This document shows, one piece after another, positions 45,491 through 55,290 of a DNA stretch of 64,000 nucleotides (its first letter is position 1; every line of letters starts with the position of its first letter). A program made the position numbers and the translations under genes. Where the stretch lies: assembly GCA_023974075.1 (NCBI GenBank), contig CM043788.1:16576928-16640927 (forward strand), in the 5' to 3' direction. This DNA is from Chaenocephalus aceratus (taxonomy: Eukaryota; Chordata; Actinopteri; Perciformes; Channichthyidae). The notes beneath the pieces are model-generated. The model saw only the letters and a program-made list of their open reading frames with translations, had not been told where the DNA came from and ran no database searches.

Positions 45491-46227
45491 TTAAGGTTGG
45501 AGAGACCTTTGGATAGCCAGCACAGCATTGAGGTCAGGGCGAATGTAGGATGAGAAAGCGGAGGAGGACCACCGTCCGAGTTGTTGCAGGGATGAGGATG
45601 AGACACCTTGATTAGCAGCGGAAGTAGCTGCGCCTATTCTAAAGGAGTGCCCCGTGTATAGAAGGGGTGATAACCCGGATTTAATGAGGACTTGTTTTAA
45701 ATAGACATTGAACTGTCGTTGAGTTAAAGGAAAATTCCCTGAGATAAGGAATAATGGTGAGAGAGGATTAGAGGTAGGTCTAAGCTGTAGGAATTTGATC
45801 ATGGCCTTATAAGGGCAGAACTGGGAGTCGATGCGGGCGGCGATGGCGGAGCAGGCGCCGCCACATTTGGAGTGTTTAAGATATAAGCTAAAGTGGCTAG
45901 CGTGAAAGGATATGTCAGAAAAGTGGAGAGTGTAATAGGGCGTCTCCGGTCTAAGACGGGGGGAAAAGTTTTAATGAGACCTTTGAGGATGAGTTTGACT
46001 GACTGGTTTGCGAACAGGCTGGGAAAGCCGGGATCGGAACAGCGAACGTTAAACTGAACAACTGCTAAGAGGCCCCGGAGGTATTGGGGTTTGAGGTGGC
46101 GATCAGTGGCGCAGTAGCACATGAAGGCACACACGGTGGAGATGAGAACAGGTTTAAGTATGATGCCTACGGAAAAGCAAAACGTCGCAAACGTTCTCCA
46201 AGCAAAATCATATGTTTTGAGGGTGGC
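45491..46227 (-). pseudogene. Tyrosine recombinase of DIRS/Ngaro type
   Basis: The C-terminal part (45802-45491) has the signature box GHSFRIGAATSAA (H-x2-R), LQQLGRWSSSAF and the presumptive nucleophile tyrosine in SSYIRP. The N-terminal SAM-like part (46227-45800) lies in another frame, so one frameshift near 45840 separates them. Such recombinases integrate circular DNA of YR retroelements without target duplication. The gene's start is cut at 46227 by the inserted LTR. A Crypton origin is the alternative. Confidence 0.8.
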
Positions 46228-47044
46228 TGTTACGGATGCTGTTTGTCTGCTCATTAATCTGCCTGTGAGTGTTTTCAGCTATGTGTGTGTTCATGTAAAT
46301 GAGCTGTGTGGTTGCGCCAACTTCATTGGCTGCCCATCTCCTGGTCCGCCTCTGAAGATGGGGATTGGATTGACGGCGTCCAATCGCAGCGCACAGCCGG
46401 CGCACACCTGCTGGGGAGGAGTATAAAGGCTGAGCACGGACAACAATCTGGAGGCTCTGTATTGTGTGACAGACGCCTCAACCCTCTCATTGTGACAAAG
46501 CCTTCCTCTTGTGATTCTGTAGACTGACTAGCAGTGTGTATTCTGTAGGGTTCTGTGCGAGCACACTGGTTAGCAGTGTGTCGTGGTATTCTGTGTTTAG
46601 TGTAGGGTTTGTGTGTGTGTGTTGCATAGATCCAGGTTGCTTAGCTCCTGTAGAACCGCACTTAGGATAGTTACCTTGTGAAACAGCTTAGACCCAGGTG
46701 ATTAGCACCTGTAGATCAGCATTCCTGTGTGTATATTGCGTAGATCCAGCTGATTAGCACCTGTAGACCCGCACCAGCTGTGTTTGCTCACAGTCCCGTT
46801 TTGTTATTGTTTGTTTCCACTTTAGAAGTGAGGTATTTTCTTTCTTTTGTATAGTACTGGGCTACTCTCTTTTGGAGACCCTTTTGTGAACTAGTGACAG
46901 CTTGACCCGTTGTTGGGCCAAGCTGTTTGTGTGCAACGTTTTGCTCAGTTTGCCGTCACCAATAAAACCACCGGTAACCAATACCAATTACAAACTGGTC
47001 GTGTCGTTTCCCTTCCTTACCCCTGGCAAAGAGGGAACGTAACA
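46228..47044 (+). repeat. 5' LTR of Gmr1-like element
   Basis: 817 bp, TGTTACGGATGC to GGGAACGTAACA. It carries a TATAAAGG box at 46422, three degenerate ~55-bp repeats containing TAGATCCAGCTGATTAGCAC at 46627-46780, and AATAAA near 46961. Confidence 0.85.
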
Positions 47045-47046
47045 CG

Positions 47047-47066
47047 TGGGGGCTCTCGTCCGGGAT
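47047..47066 (+). promoter_or_regulatory. Primer binding site, tRNA-Pro-like
   Basis: TGGGGGCTCTCGTCCGGGAT lies two bases after the LTR. It equals the tRNA-Pro complement TGGGGGCTCGTCCGGGAT plus an extra CT. Confidence 0.8.
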
Positions 47067-47147
47067 CTTTAACTCAATTCCTGGGGTTATAGGTGGTTGT
47101 ATTGTGGCTAAAAAACTTGGTAAAACGTGTGGGCGGTACACTCAGGT

Positions 47148-50100
47148 ATGGCATCGTTTGACATAGAAGCGTTCTTGGTCTGGCCGTGCTATGAGCAGCT
47201 GGACCGATGTAAAAAGGACGATCTAATGGAGATAGCGCGGCACTTCAGTCTGGTGTTAAGTCGGCAGATGGTAAAGCAAGAGTTGAAGGCATTGGTAGTG
47301 GATGAGATGGTGAGAAAGGACTTACTAGTACTGGCTGTACCGGTTGAGCTCCCAGTGTCTGATGTGGTAGCTGAAGACCCGTTAAGTCAGAGGCAGGCGG
47401 CGAAGTTCATAGGTACCGAGGAAAAGAGTGATGACAGCGAGGGGGGCGAGTCGTGTGAGGCATCGCTCACGCCGTCTCGCAGAGGTCCATCCTCTCCTGT
47501 GGGCAGCACAGATTCCCGGGAAGGGAATAAACTAAAAATCCATCTCGCCCGGCTTCAGCTAGAGGCTAAAGACAGGGAGCAAGACAGGCAGTTCCAGTTG
47601 GAAATAAGGAAAATCGAGGCAGATAAGGAAGTCCGGATCCGGATACGGCAGATGGAGCTAGACTCCGAACTGCGCGCATCCGGTGTTGTTGGCAATCCTA
47701 GAGAAAGCTTTTCACTTCCTTCTCATCCACCTGCCTTCAATGTAGGAAAAAATGTTGCGTTGGTGCCGGTTTTCCGTGAGACTGAAGTGGATGCGTATTT
47801 TGGTGAGTTTGAACGCATGGCAGCGGCATTACAGTGGCCGGCTGACGCCTGGGCTCTGTTAGTGCAGTGTAAACTTCACGGGAGAGCTCAGGAGGCGGTT
47901 GCTGCTCTTTCAGTGGAGGACAGCCTAAGTTACGACCTGGTAAAGCATGCCATACTTAGGGTGTACGAGTTAGTTCCCGAGGCTTATCGGCAGAAGTTCC
48001 GGAATCACAGAAAGGGGGCTAATCAAACACATGTCGAGTATGCCAGGGAGAAGGGGATGTTGCTCCATAAATGGATTGATTCATGTGACGCTGCAGAGTA
48101 TTCTGCCTTTAAAGAACTAATACTGATGGAGGAATTTAAGAGAGGATTGCCTGACCGTATTGTGGGGCATATAAATGATCAGAAAGTGCAATCTCTCTCC
48201 GCAGCTGCTGTACTGGCAGATGAATATGTGCTAATGCATAAAACGGTGTTTTCTCCGGCTATTGCTGAGAACCCTCGCTGCATGCCGGGTGCACCTGTTG
48301 GTCAGCCAGCGAGAGTATTCATGAGGAACAAAGAGGAGAGAGAGTGTCACTATTGTCATCAGCCTGGGCATCTTATTAATAATTGCCTAATTCTGAAGCG
48401 GAAGGAGCAGTCACCAAATGTGACCAGGCCGAAAGGCATCGGCTTAATCAACACTAAATCACTCAGTATTTCCACCCCTGACACTGAGGAAGAAATAGAT
48501 CCCTGTTTTAAGCCTTTTGTGTTCGATGGGTTGATATCACTAACAGGTGAGTCAGACGATCAGAGACCCGTCCGCATCCTACGAGACACTGGAGGTTCAC
48601 AGTCAGTGATTGTTGCCTCGGCTCTGCCATTCTCGGACAAGTCAGCGTGTGGGTATGGATCACTATTATGTGGCATTGAAATGGGTTACGTGCCCCGTCC
48701 CGTACACAATGTACACATACAGTCAAAATTAATTACTGGATTTTTCCCTGTTGCTGTGTGCCCAGCATTACCTATACGGGGTATAGTCCTTTTAATGGGA
48801 AATGACATCGCAGGAGGTAAGGTAACTCCTGCACTTGAAATATTGGATTCTCCTCAGACTGTGTTGTCTGAGGCCACAAATGCTCACTTTTTCCCCATTT
48901 GTGCTGTCACCCGCGCGCAGGCGCGTAAAAGTGACTCGGAGGTGTCGCTAAATGATACTATGTTTGGGACCCTGTTTACAGATGAAAAAATGCTGGAGGA
49001 AAAGCTAGTAGTGGCGAATTCCGTTCTCCCTGCTATGACCGCTGCGCCAGCGCAACCTGCCAGCCCAGCCGTTGACGGTTCCACACTCCCGGTAATCCGA
49101 GAGCGGTTACTCGCCGCGCAGAGGGCGGATCCGACGTTTGCGAAGTGTTTCGAGCAGGTGGTGAGTAATGACAAAGCAAGGGGTGAGAAGGTGGCTTATG
49201 TGTTGGATAAGGAGATATTAGTGCGCCAATGGTCCCTCACTGCTACTGCTGAAGCTGACTGGAGTGTAGTGCATCAAGTAGTCGTGCCGGTGCCATACCG
49301 TCAACATGTGCTATCTGTAGCGCATGAAAGTCAATGGTCGGGACACTTGGGCGTGACAAAAACCTACCAAATAATTCTGAAGCATTTATTTTGGCCAGGT
49401 TTAAAGAAAGATGTTTCTAGCTTCTGCCGCTGCTGTCATGTGTGCCAGGTTGTCGGTAAGCCTAATCAAAAAATTCCGCAGGCTCCGTTACATCCCATAC
49501 CTGCTATAGGTGAGCCCTTCGACCGGGTGTTGATCGACTGTGTTGGTCCTTTACCACGTACGAAAACAGGTCAACAGTATTTACTCACGATAATGTGTAC
49601 GTCGACTCGTTTTCCGGAAGCGATTACTTCAACATCTGTAGTTAAGGCCTTGACGAAGTTCTTTTCTACATTTGGAATTCCGCGAGTAATCCAGAGTGAC
49701 CAAGGGACACATTTTAAATCTAAATTGTTCAAACAGGTCCTCCAAACACTGCAGGTTAAACATGTGATATCTAGTGCGTATCATCCCGAGTCGCAGGGGG
49801 CATTAGAACGGTGGCATCAGACCTTAAAAAGCATGCTGCGAAAATACTGTATGGAGACAGAAAAAAATTGGGATGAGGGAATTCCTTTCGTTTTGTTCGC
49901 AGCCCGTGAAGCTGTTCAGGAGTCATTAGGATTCAGTCCCGCGGAGCTCGTCTTCGGCCATACGCCCCGCGGTCCACTTAAAATCCTACACGTTGAGTTT
50001 CTTTCGGCTGATAGTCCTCCTGATAAAAACGTATTAGATTACGTTAGTCAGTTCCGTGAGCGTTTGCACCGAGCAAATTCACTCGCTAGAGAGTCGCTCT

Positions 50101-50885
50101 CCGCTTCACAAGCTGTCATGAAGCGTAACTATGACCGTGCCGCTGTCCCTAGGCACTTTGAAATAGGTGACAAGGTCCTCGCACTATTACCTATCCCCGG
50201 CTCTGCGCTCTCAGCCAAATTCCTCGGTCCATATACAATCCACGATTGTCTTAGTGACACGGATTATGTTATTTGTACTCCGGAGAGACGGCGCAAGACG
50301 CGCGTCTGTCATATTAATATGTTGAAACGCTACCATTCCCGCGCCGCCGCTGATAGCCAGCCTGCCGGCTCGGAGAATCAAAGAGTAGCTGTTTCGGCGT
50401 TAATAGTGGTAGATAGTTCCGGCCCGTCTGACGACGGTTTGGTAATGCGCTCACATCACCAGCCGGGTGCTCGATTGTGCAACTCGGAGATGGTAAAGAC
50501 ATTGCCCACTGTGTTAGGTCATCTGCAGGAGGCCCAGCAGCATGACATAACCCAGTTGGTGGATCGATTCCCGAGCCTTTTCCATGATGTCCCGACACAA
50601 ACTAATGTGATAACGCATGACATCGATGTAAAGGGCGCGACGCCGATTAAACAGCATCCGTACCGTGCCAACCCGACCAAACGCGCACTTATGAAACAGG
50701 AGGCTGACTATCTTGTAGCAAATGGCCTGGCGACACAGAGCTCTAGCCCATGGTGTTCACCGTGTCTGGTAGAGGCGAAATCTGATGGTTCTCCGCGCTT
50801 TATTACGGACTACCGTAAGGTGAACGCTGTTACGGTGACAGATTGCTACCCATTGCCGAGAATGGAGGATTGCATCGAAATTTAG
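47148..50885 (+). CDS. Gmr1-like Gag-Pol: gag, protease, integrase, RT start
   Basis: The frame is open from 47127; MASFDIEAF at 47148 is the likelier start. In order it has an N-terminal helical region, a charged coiled coil (about residues 135-185 from 47127), and a SCAN-like capsid region (RETEVDAYFGEFERMA, YRQKFRNHRK). A zinc knuckle CHYCHQPGHLINNC (from residue 407) and a protease motif LRDTGGSQS (residue 487) follow. The integrase has an H-H-C-C region from about residue 733, a DDE core (IDCVGPLP, IQSDQGTHF, GALERWHQT) and a GPY-type motif (FLGPYTI). Next comes RT with IKQHPYRANPTKR and FITDYRKVNAVT. A two-base loss near 50876 ends the frame at 50885, and RT continues in another frame. 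A host domesticated gene is unlikely, because LTR and primer site are present. Confidence 0.93.
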   Translation: MASFDIEAFLVWPCYEQLDRCKKDDLMEIARHFSLVLSRQMVKQELKALVVDEMVRKDLLVLAVPVELPVSDVVAEDPLSQRQAAKFIGTEEKSDDSEGGESCEASLTPSRRGPSSPVGSTDSREGNKLKIHLARLQLEAKDREQDRQFQLEIRKIEADKEVRIRIRQMELDSELRASGVVGNPRESFSLPSHPPAFNVGKNVALVPVFRETEVDAYFGEFERMAAALQWPADAWALLVQCKLHGRAQEAVAALSVEDSLSYDLVKHAILRVYELVPEAYRQKFRNHRKGANQTHVEYAREKGMLLHKWIDSCDAAEYSAFKELILMEEFKRGLPDRIVGHINDQKVQSLSAAAVLADEYVLMHKTVFSPAIAENPRCMPGAPVGQPARVFMRNKEERECHYCHQPGHLINNCLILKRKEQSPNVTRPKGIGLINTKSLSISTPDTEEEIDPCFKPFVFDGLISLTGESDDQRPVRILRDTGGSQSVIVASALPFSDKSACGYGSLLCGIEMGYVPRPVHNVHIQSKLITGFFPVAVCPALPIRGIVLLMGNDIAGGKVTPALEILDSPQTVLSEATNAHFFPICAVTRAQARKSDSEVSLNDTMFGTLFTDEKMLEEKLVVANSVLPAMTAAPAQPASPAVDGSTLPVIRERLLAAQRADPTFAKCFEQVVSNDKARGEKVAYVLDKEILVRQWSLTATAEADWSVVHQVVVPVPYRQHVLSVAHESQWSGHLGVTKTYQIILKHLFWPGLKKDVSSFCRCCHVCQVVGKPNQKIPQAPLHPIPAIGEPFDRVLIDCVGPLPRTKTGQQYLLTIMCTSTRFPEAITSTSVVKALTKFFSTFGIPRVIQSDQGTHFKSKLFKQVLQTLQVKHVISSAYHPESQGALERWHQTLKSMLRKYCMETEKNWDEGIPFVLFAAREAVQESLGFSPAELVFGHTPRGPLKILHVEFLSADSPPDKNVLDYVSQFRERLHRANSLARESLSASQAVMKRNYDRAAVPRHFEIGDKVLALLPIPGSALSAKFLGPYTIHDCLSDTDYVICTPERRRKTRVCHINMLKRYHSRAAADSQPAGSENQRVAVSALIVVDSSGPSDDGLVMRSHHQPGARLCNSEMVKTLPTVLGHLQEAQQHDITQLVDRFPSLFHDVPTQTNVITHDIDVKGATPIKQHPYRANPTKRALMKQEADYLVANGLATQSSSPWCSPCLVEAKSDGSPRFITDYRKVNAVTVTDCYPLPRMEDCIEI

Positions 50886-51117
50886 GTTCCGCTAAGTATG
50901 TCAGTAAATTGGACCTACTTAAAGGTTACTGGCAGGTACCTTTAACGGACCGTGCCTCACAAATTTCCGCTTTCGCTACGCCTGACTGTTTTCTGCAATA
51001 TACAGTCATGGCGTTTGGGATGTGTAACGCTCCCGCTACATTTCAAAGATTGGTGAATACTGTCCTCTCCGGAATAAGCAATTGTAACGCATATTTGGAT
51101 GATCTCATTGTGTACAC
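50876..51117 (+). pseudogene. Gmr1-like RT palm, frameshifted
   Basis: After the frameshift the RT continues through SKLDLLKGYWQVPL (first aspartate), MAFGMCNAPATFQRLV and NAYLDDLIVYT (catalytic pair). It then passes without a stop into the 12-bp minisatellite at 51126. The thumb and RNase H are absent. Confidence 0.9.
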
Positions 51118-51927
51118 GTCCCCAGAGGGGACTGGAGAGGGGACTCGAGATGGGACGAGAGAAGTGACTCGAGGAGGGACTAGAGGAGGGACTAGAGGAG
51201 GGACTAGAGAAGGGACTTGGGAAGGGACTAGAGAAGGGGCTCGGGAAGGGACCAGAGGAGGGACTAGAGAGGTGACTAAATAGGGGAATGGAGAAGGGAC
51301 TAGGGAAGTGACTAGAGGAGGGACTTGAGAAAGGACTTGAGATGGGACTAGAGTTGGTACTTGAGAAGTGACTAGAGAAGTGACTATAGGTGGGACTGGA
51401 GATGGGACTAGAGAAGGGACTAGGAAAGTGACCTGAGGAGGGACTAGGGAAGGGACTAGAGAAGGGACTAGAGGAGGGACTAGAGGGGGGACCAGAGAAG
51501 GGACTATGGCAGCTGGGGCCAGAGCTAAGTCTGGAACCATGGCTGCTGGGACCAGAACTGAGTCTGGGACCATGGCTGCTGGGGCTAGAACTAGGTCTGG
51601 AACCATGGCTGCTGGGGCCAGAACTAGGTCTGGAACCATGGCTGCTGGGGCCGGGACTGGGGCCGGAACCATGGCTGCTGGGGCCAGAACTGGGGCTGAA
51701 ACCATGGCTGCTGGGGCCTGTACTGGGGCTGTAACCATGGCTGCTGGGGGCTGAACTGGTTCTAGAACCATGGCCTTTTGGGCTCGTGCTGCTAACCTGG
51801 CCTTGCGACTCCTCTTAGGAGCCGTTTGGAGGCTCCGTGGACCTCCAAAAGCCAGACGAGTACCAGCGAATGGCTCCTGGACTGTAGCAAACACTATTTC
51901 CTGCTCAAACGGATCTACTGGGCCCAT
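51043..51927 (-). CDS. Pro/Ala/Val-rich repeat ORF, chimeric
   Basis: The 294-codon frame starts MGPVDPFEQEIVFATV and has a basic stretch (PKRSRKARLAARAQK). Seven 11-residue repeats of the type APAAMVPDLVL follow, then many 4-residue PSLV/PPLV repeats, and it ends inside antisense Gmr1-like RT. The repeats derive from 33-bp and 12-bp DNA arrays with periods divisible by three, which keeps any frame open. It may be the gag start of a sushi-like element extended by minisatellite growth. I do not infer a function. Confidence 0.4.
   Translation of the reverse strand: MGPVDPFEQEIVFATVQEPFAGTRLAFGGPRSLQTAPKRSRKARLAARAQKAMVLEPVQPPAAMVTAPVQAPAAMVSAPVLAPAAMVPAPVPAPAAMVPDLVLAPAAMVPDLVLAPAAMVPDSVLVPAAMVPDLALAPAAIVPSLVPPLVPPLVPSLVPSLVPPQVTFLVPSLVPSPVPPIVTSLVTSQVPTLVPSQVLSQVPPLVTSLVPSPFPYLVTSLVPPLVPSRAPSLVPSQVPSLVPPLVPPLVPPRVTSLVPSRVPSPVPSGDVYTMRSSKYALQLLIPERTVFTNL
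51126..51500. repeat. 12-bp minisatellite (GGGACTAGAGGA-type)
   Basis: About 31 degenerate copies of GGGACTAGAG(A/G)A with variants GTGACTAGAG and GGGACTTGAG. Confidence 0.93.
51506..51760. repeat. 33-bp minisatellite
   Basis: Seven full copies plus a partial one of a 33-bp unit starting ATGGCTGCTGGGGCCAGAAC; each encodes 11 residues on either strand. Confidence 0.95.
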
Positions 51928-51946
51928 ATCGTTGGTCGGTTTGTAA

Positions 51947-52328
51947 AGTTACGGTGTGTGAAGGACCCAAATGCAGATTAACGTGAACATTCCTTTATTT
52001 CAAGACTATACTAACAAAGACAGAACAGAGCACTCACCGAGGACAAGCCAAATCACAAGACGAACCAACACTGAACACAGGAAGAGACAAGACTAAATAC
52101 AGGGAGGGGTAATCACAAGACGAGACACAGCCGGGCAGGGGAGGAGAAACACAAGGGCCACAGGTGAAAACAATCAGACAACTAGACACACCAGGGAAAC
52201 TAATGACAGTAGGAAAACCACAGGGAAAAGGACCAGACAATATACCCAGAGGAAAACACAACAGGGAGAACAGCAAAAACACCCAAACCAAGACATAGAA
52301 AACGTGACATAACACAATAATCGTAACA
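51947..52328 (-). repeat. Sushi-like Gypsy LTR
   Basis: 382 bp; the sense strand begins TGTTACGATTATTG and ends CACACCGTAACT (expected CA mutated). LTR bases 52060-52069 (ACGAACCAAC) are complementary to primer-site bases 51931-51940 (GTTGGTCGGT) at 8 of 10 positions. That is the same self-priming layout as in 39337-39787. Confidence 0.75.
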
Positions 52329-52637
52329 CGGAGTGACTTGAGGTTACTTCACACACAGAACAACTCAGTTTTGTCTGTCCACATACATATTCCATAGTGG
52401 TTGAATACACAGTATTATGAAACACTTTATACTTACTGGACATGTTATACTCATTACATACTGTATATAAAATATGACCAAGAATGTGAGACAACTTTAT
52501 AGAAATTCATATCACATCTGTTACTGATGCCATTTGTCATACTTTGTTAAACTCACAAATAATAAAGTTCCATAACTTCAGTTGGGAACAAAGACCACAC
52601 CTTATCTCCCCAAGGCAATTTCCCATCCAATAGGTGT
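52329..52637. other. No recognisable feature
   Basis: AT-rich, probably intronic sequence of the P-like element, between the LTR and the foldback element. Confidence 0.4.
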
Positions 52638-52644
52638 GCTATAT

Positions 52645-53121
52645 CAACACATCCTCACTCCCAGGTCGGCCTATGTTGACGTTATGTCAAGTCCCCTGTG
52701 TCGGCTTTTTCCAACGCAAGGGTGGTGGGGCCTTAGCGTCCATATTCAGCTTTCCGGGATGTCCATATGCTTCTATGGACGCTCATGGAAGCACGGCATT
52801 CGTTTGTGTCGGCTGCCCTTAAAGGCAATGTGAGCGTCCATTCTCATTGGATAACGGAGAATTGTACACCCGGAAGTAAGTATTCCCCTTACTGTCGATT
52901 GATTTTACAGTGATATCTGCACTACTCATCGACTAAAAAACACCAGATTATCCTTTTTAATTACACAACATTGATTGGTTTAAATTGTGTGCAATGCTTT
53001 TGTATTTTTCCCCTTCGATTCGGAGAAACAAATATTTTTTCGAAGTAAAGGATGGCAGAAGACACTACACTACCCAGAATCCCCAGCTATCGTTTGGACT
53101 ACACCATGTGCTCTGTTTGAC
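52645..53121. repeat. Foldback element left arm
   Basis: 477-bp arm, inverted at 54605-55079. Contains GGCTTTTTCCAACGC, ACACCCGGAAGTAAG and ACACTACCCAGAATC phrases. Confidence 0.93.
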
Positions 53122-54604
53122 ATCAAGTGATCTTCAAATTTCTCCCTGCAGAAAAAAAAAACATGGCCGAACTTCGTTTTATTCTCGTGGAAAATGCCTA
53201 TTTTAAAGTTAGTTTGGCCATTAAAATGCGTTTTGATGTCATTTGATGCGAGAAATATGAGTTGTTATTTCAGATTATGTGTGCAGTGGATGTACATGAT
53301 CTTTAGTTTGCTAGTTATTACGAAGATTACTTCAGGAAATTGCGTCCATAACGTTTTCATTGTTACGAAGGTGGTTGCTAGGGACGCTGCTATCGATATT
53401 ATTTCTGTTATGTTGTGTAACTGTTTAATGGTGTTATCTTTATTGCTACCCCCTTCCCCGTCAATGTATAGTGTTGGTCCACAGCGCAAACAAAATCTGC
53501 ATCTAAAGATAGCCTACGTAATTTTCCTGTGTGCAATTCCAGTCTCACATCTCAGAGCACATCGTCATTAAAAAATACCGGAAACAGACCGAAAACATTT
53601 TTAAAAAGTAAAATAATACTTTATTCCGAGTGTGCTTGCTTTTCTCTTTGAAAGTCATCACATACCGGCATTGTAATACACGGTTTGGCTGCATTAAATA
53701 TTACATATCTGCCGTAGTTCTGTATTTATAGAGCCCTGATGAGAAGACTTCTAGACAAACATGAGGAACTGAAAACGTGACGCGGATCATAAATATATCA
53801 GCCCTTAAACAACATCTTACATTTCTTTTCACACAATACGTCTCCTTGCAGTATCAACACTAATTCGGCTGACTTTTATATTTGATCCAATTGGTAGATA
53901 GGCTGTATTTACACCATAAAGGTGCACAGCTGATATAAAGGGACACCTAGTGGTTAAAGCATGTTATTGAATTTCATTATTTTTATTATTAGATATTAAT
54001 AGGATCCCTATAAAGTATATTCATTACTCATTATTCTCTACTAATAGTTAATTAAAGACTGTATATAATGACTATTTTGCACATCCCTTTCAAGATTTCA
54101 AGATTTTCTAAGGTTTATTGACATATCATATAGGCCTACACAACTATGGTGTAGTTATGCAGTGAATGAAAAACTTGGGTCGCAGGTTCCTCAATAGTGC
54201 ATTACAAGACATCTATCAATATGTGTGCATACCTCCAGCAATGTTAACTATGTTGAAGCACTTATTTTAACTGATATTATACATAATGTATTATACTCTT
54301 ATAAGATGTATGTAGATATTTCATCTCCGGCCTTGTCAGGTATTGAACAATCAATAAATAAAAAACACAGAATTGTTGAATAAAACTACAACTCCCAGTA
54401 GAGACGTGCCATAGATAGAGAACAGAATAGCCAGCATGTGTGGTTCTGGGGACGGGGTGGGGGAGGGGGGGGACGCGGTGGACCCGTTCAAATCCAGTTT
54501 TGGACAGTCTGCCGTGGTTCCATCCCATTTCAAGTGCTGTTCGAGGCTCGGTAACCCTCGGAGCACACTCTCCAATCACAGAGCTTGAGGACTATCACGG
54601 GGTT

Positions 54605-55079
54605 TGTCAAACAGAGCACATGGTGTAGTCCAAACGATAGCTGGGGATTCTGGGTGGTGTAGTGTCTTCTGCCATCCTTTACTCCGAAAAAATATTTGTT
54701 TCTCCGAATCGAAGGGTAAAATACAAAAGCATTGCACACAATTTAAACCAATCAATGTTGTGTAATTAACAAGGATAATCTGGTGTTTTTTAGTCGATGA
54801 GTAGAGCAGATATCACTGTAAAATCAATTGACGGTAAGGGGAATACTTACTTCCGGGTGTACAATTCTCCGTTATCCAATGAGAATGGACGCTCACATTG
54901 CCTTTAAGGGCAGCCGACACAAACGAATGCCGTGCTTCCATGAGCGTCCATAGAAGCATATGGACATCCCGGAAAGCTGAAAATGGGCGCTAAGGCCCCC
55001 CCCCTTGTGTTGGAAAAAGCCGACACAGGGGACTTAACATAACGTCAACATAGGCCGACCTGGGAGTGAGGATGTGTTG
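54605..55079. repeat. Foldback element right arm
   Basis: 475-bp inverted copy of the left arm. Confidence 0.93.
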
Positions 55080-55290
55080 GCTATATAGGTGTGTCTAACC
55101 CTTTCTCCTGTCCCTTTCAATGGAGCCTGAATACCTGCACTGAGACCCTCACCCTGCACCCTGAGTCTCAACTCTCAGTGTTTTTCAAGCCTTTCCCTGT
55201 TTTTTTGTATTAAACAAAACATTAAGCTTTCCCAATAGTGTGGTTTTCGTTTTGTGAAAAAGTGCAAATGCAGTGTTTGTATATAATTAC

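Larger units (their letters stand above)
44046..46227 (-). mobile_element. DIRS/Ngaro-like retroelement 3' portion with split direct repeats
   Basis: On the minus strand a tyrosine-recombinase frame (46227 down to 45491) is followed by a minisatellite region and then a repeated ~177-bp unit at 44539-44715 and 44046-44223, with ~315 bp between. A recombinase followed by B1-A2-B2 repeats is the 3' architecture of Ngaro/DIRS-type elements. No RT is seen, because a Gmr1-like LTR cuts the element at 46228. Class assignment is inferred from architecture and recombinase motifs. Confidence 0.65.
46228..51117 (+). mobile_element. Gmr1-like Ty3/Gypsy element, 3' truncated
   Basis: A 5' LTR (46228-47044) with perfectly inverted ends TGTTACG/CGTAACA, a tRNA-Pro-like primer site and a long gag-pol frame. 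In pol the integrase precedes the reverse transcriptase, the order described for Gmr1-type deuterostome Gypsy elements and otherwise characteristic of Ty1/copia. The RT stops just after YLDD at 51117, where unrelated repeat sequence begins. The rest of RT, RNase H and the 3' LTR are missing. It inserted into the tyrosine-recombinase gene. Confidence 0.92.
51118..52328 (-). mobile_element. Minus-strand LTR element fragment with repeat-rich gag-like ORF
   Basis: On the minus strand an LTR (52328 to 51947) is followed ~20 bases later by ATG (51927) and an open frame that becomes two tandem arrays. The arrangement LTR, short primer site, ATGGGCCCAG mirrors the sushi-like element at 39337, whose gag starts ATGGACCCAG. 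The fragment ends where Gmr1-like RT sequence begins at 51117. Protein similarity to gag is limited to the first residues. Confidence 0.55.
52638..55086. mobile_element. Foldback transposon with ~476-bp inverted arms
   Basis: GCTATAT at 52638-52644 and 55080-55086 flanks an element of 2435 bp (52645-55079). Its arms 52645-53121 and 54605-55079 are near-perfect inverted repeats starting CAACACATCCTCACTCCCAG. The 1.48-kb centre has no transposase. Differences between arms are few (for example a C-run and GTCAAG/GTTAAG near the ends), indicating recent origin or conversion. A 7-bp duplication is unusual, so the superfamily is open. Confidence 0.9.

Noticed and set aside
45491..46227. Phage or bacterial integron-type integrase
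   Set aside because: The tyrosine-recombinase box GHSFRIGAATSAA and the neighbouring split repeats fit eukaryotic YR retroelements in a genome full of them.
47148..50885. Domesticated host gene with SCAN and integrase domains
   Set aside because: An LTR, primer site and truncated RT are directly attached, and the frame is broken by a small deletion, so it is a transposon.
53194..53571. 125-codon plus-strand frame inside the foldback centre
   Set aside because: It has no recognisable domain, transposase motif or sequence context; probably chance.
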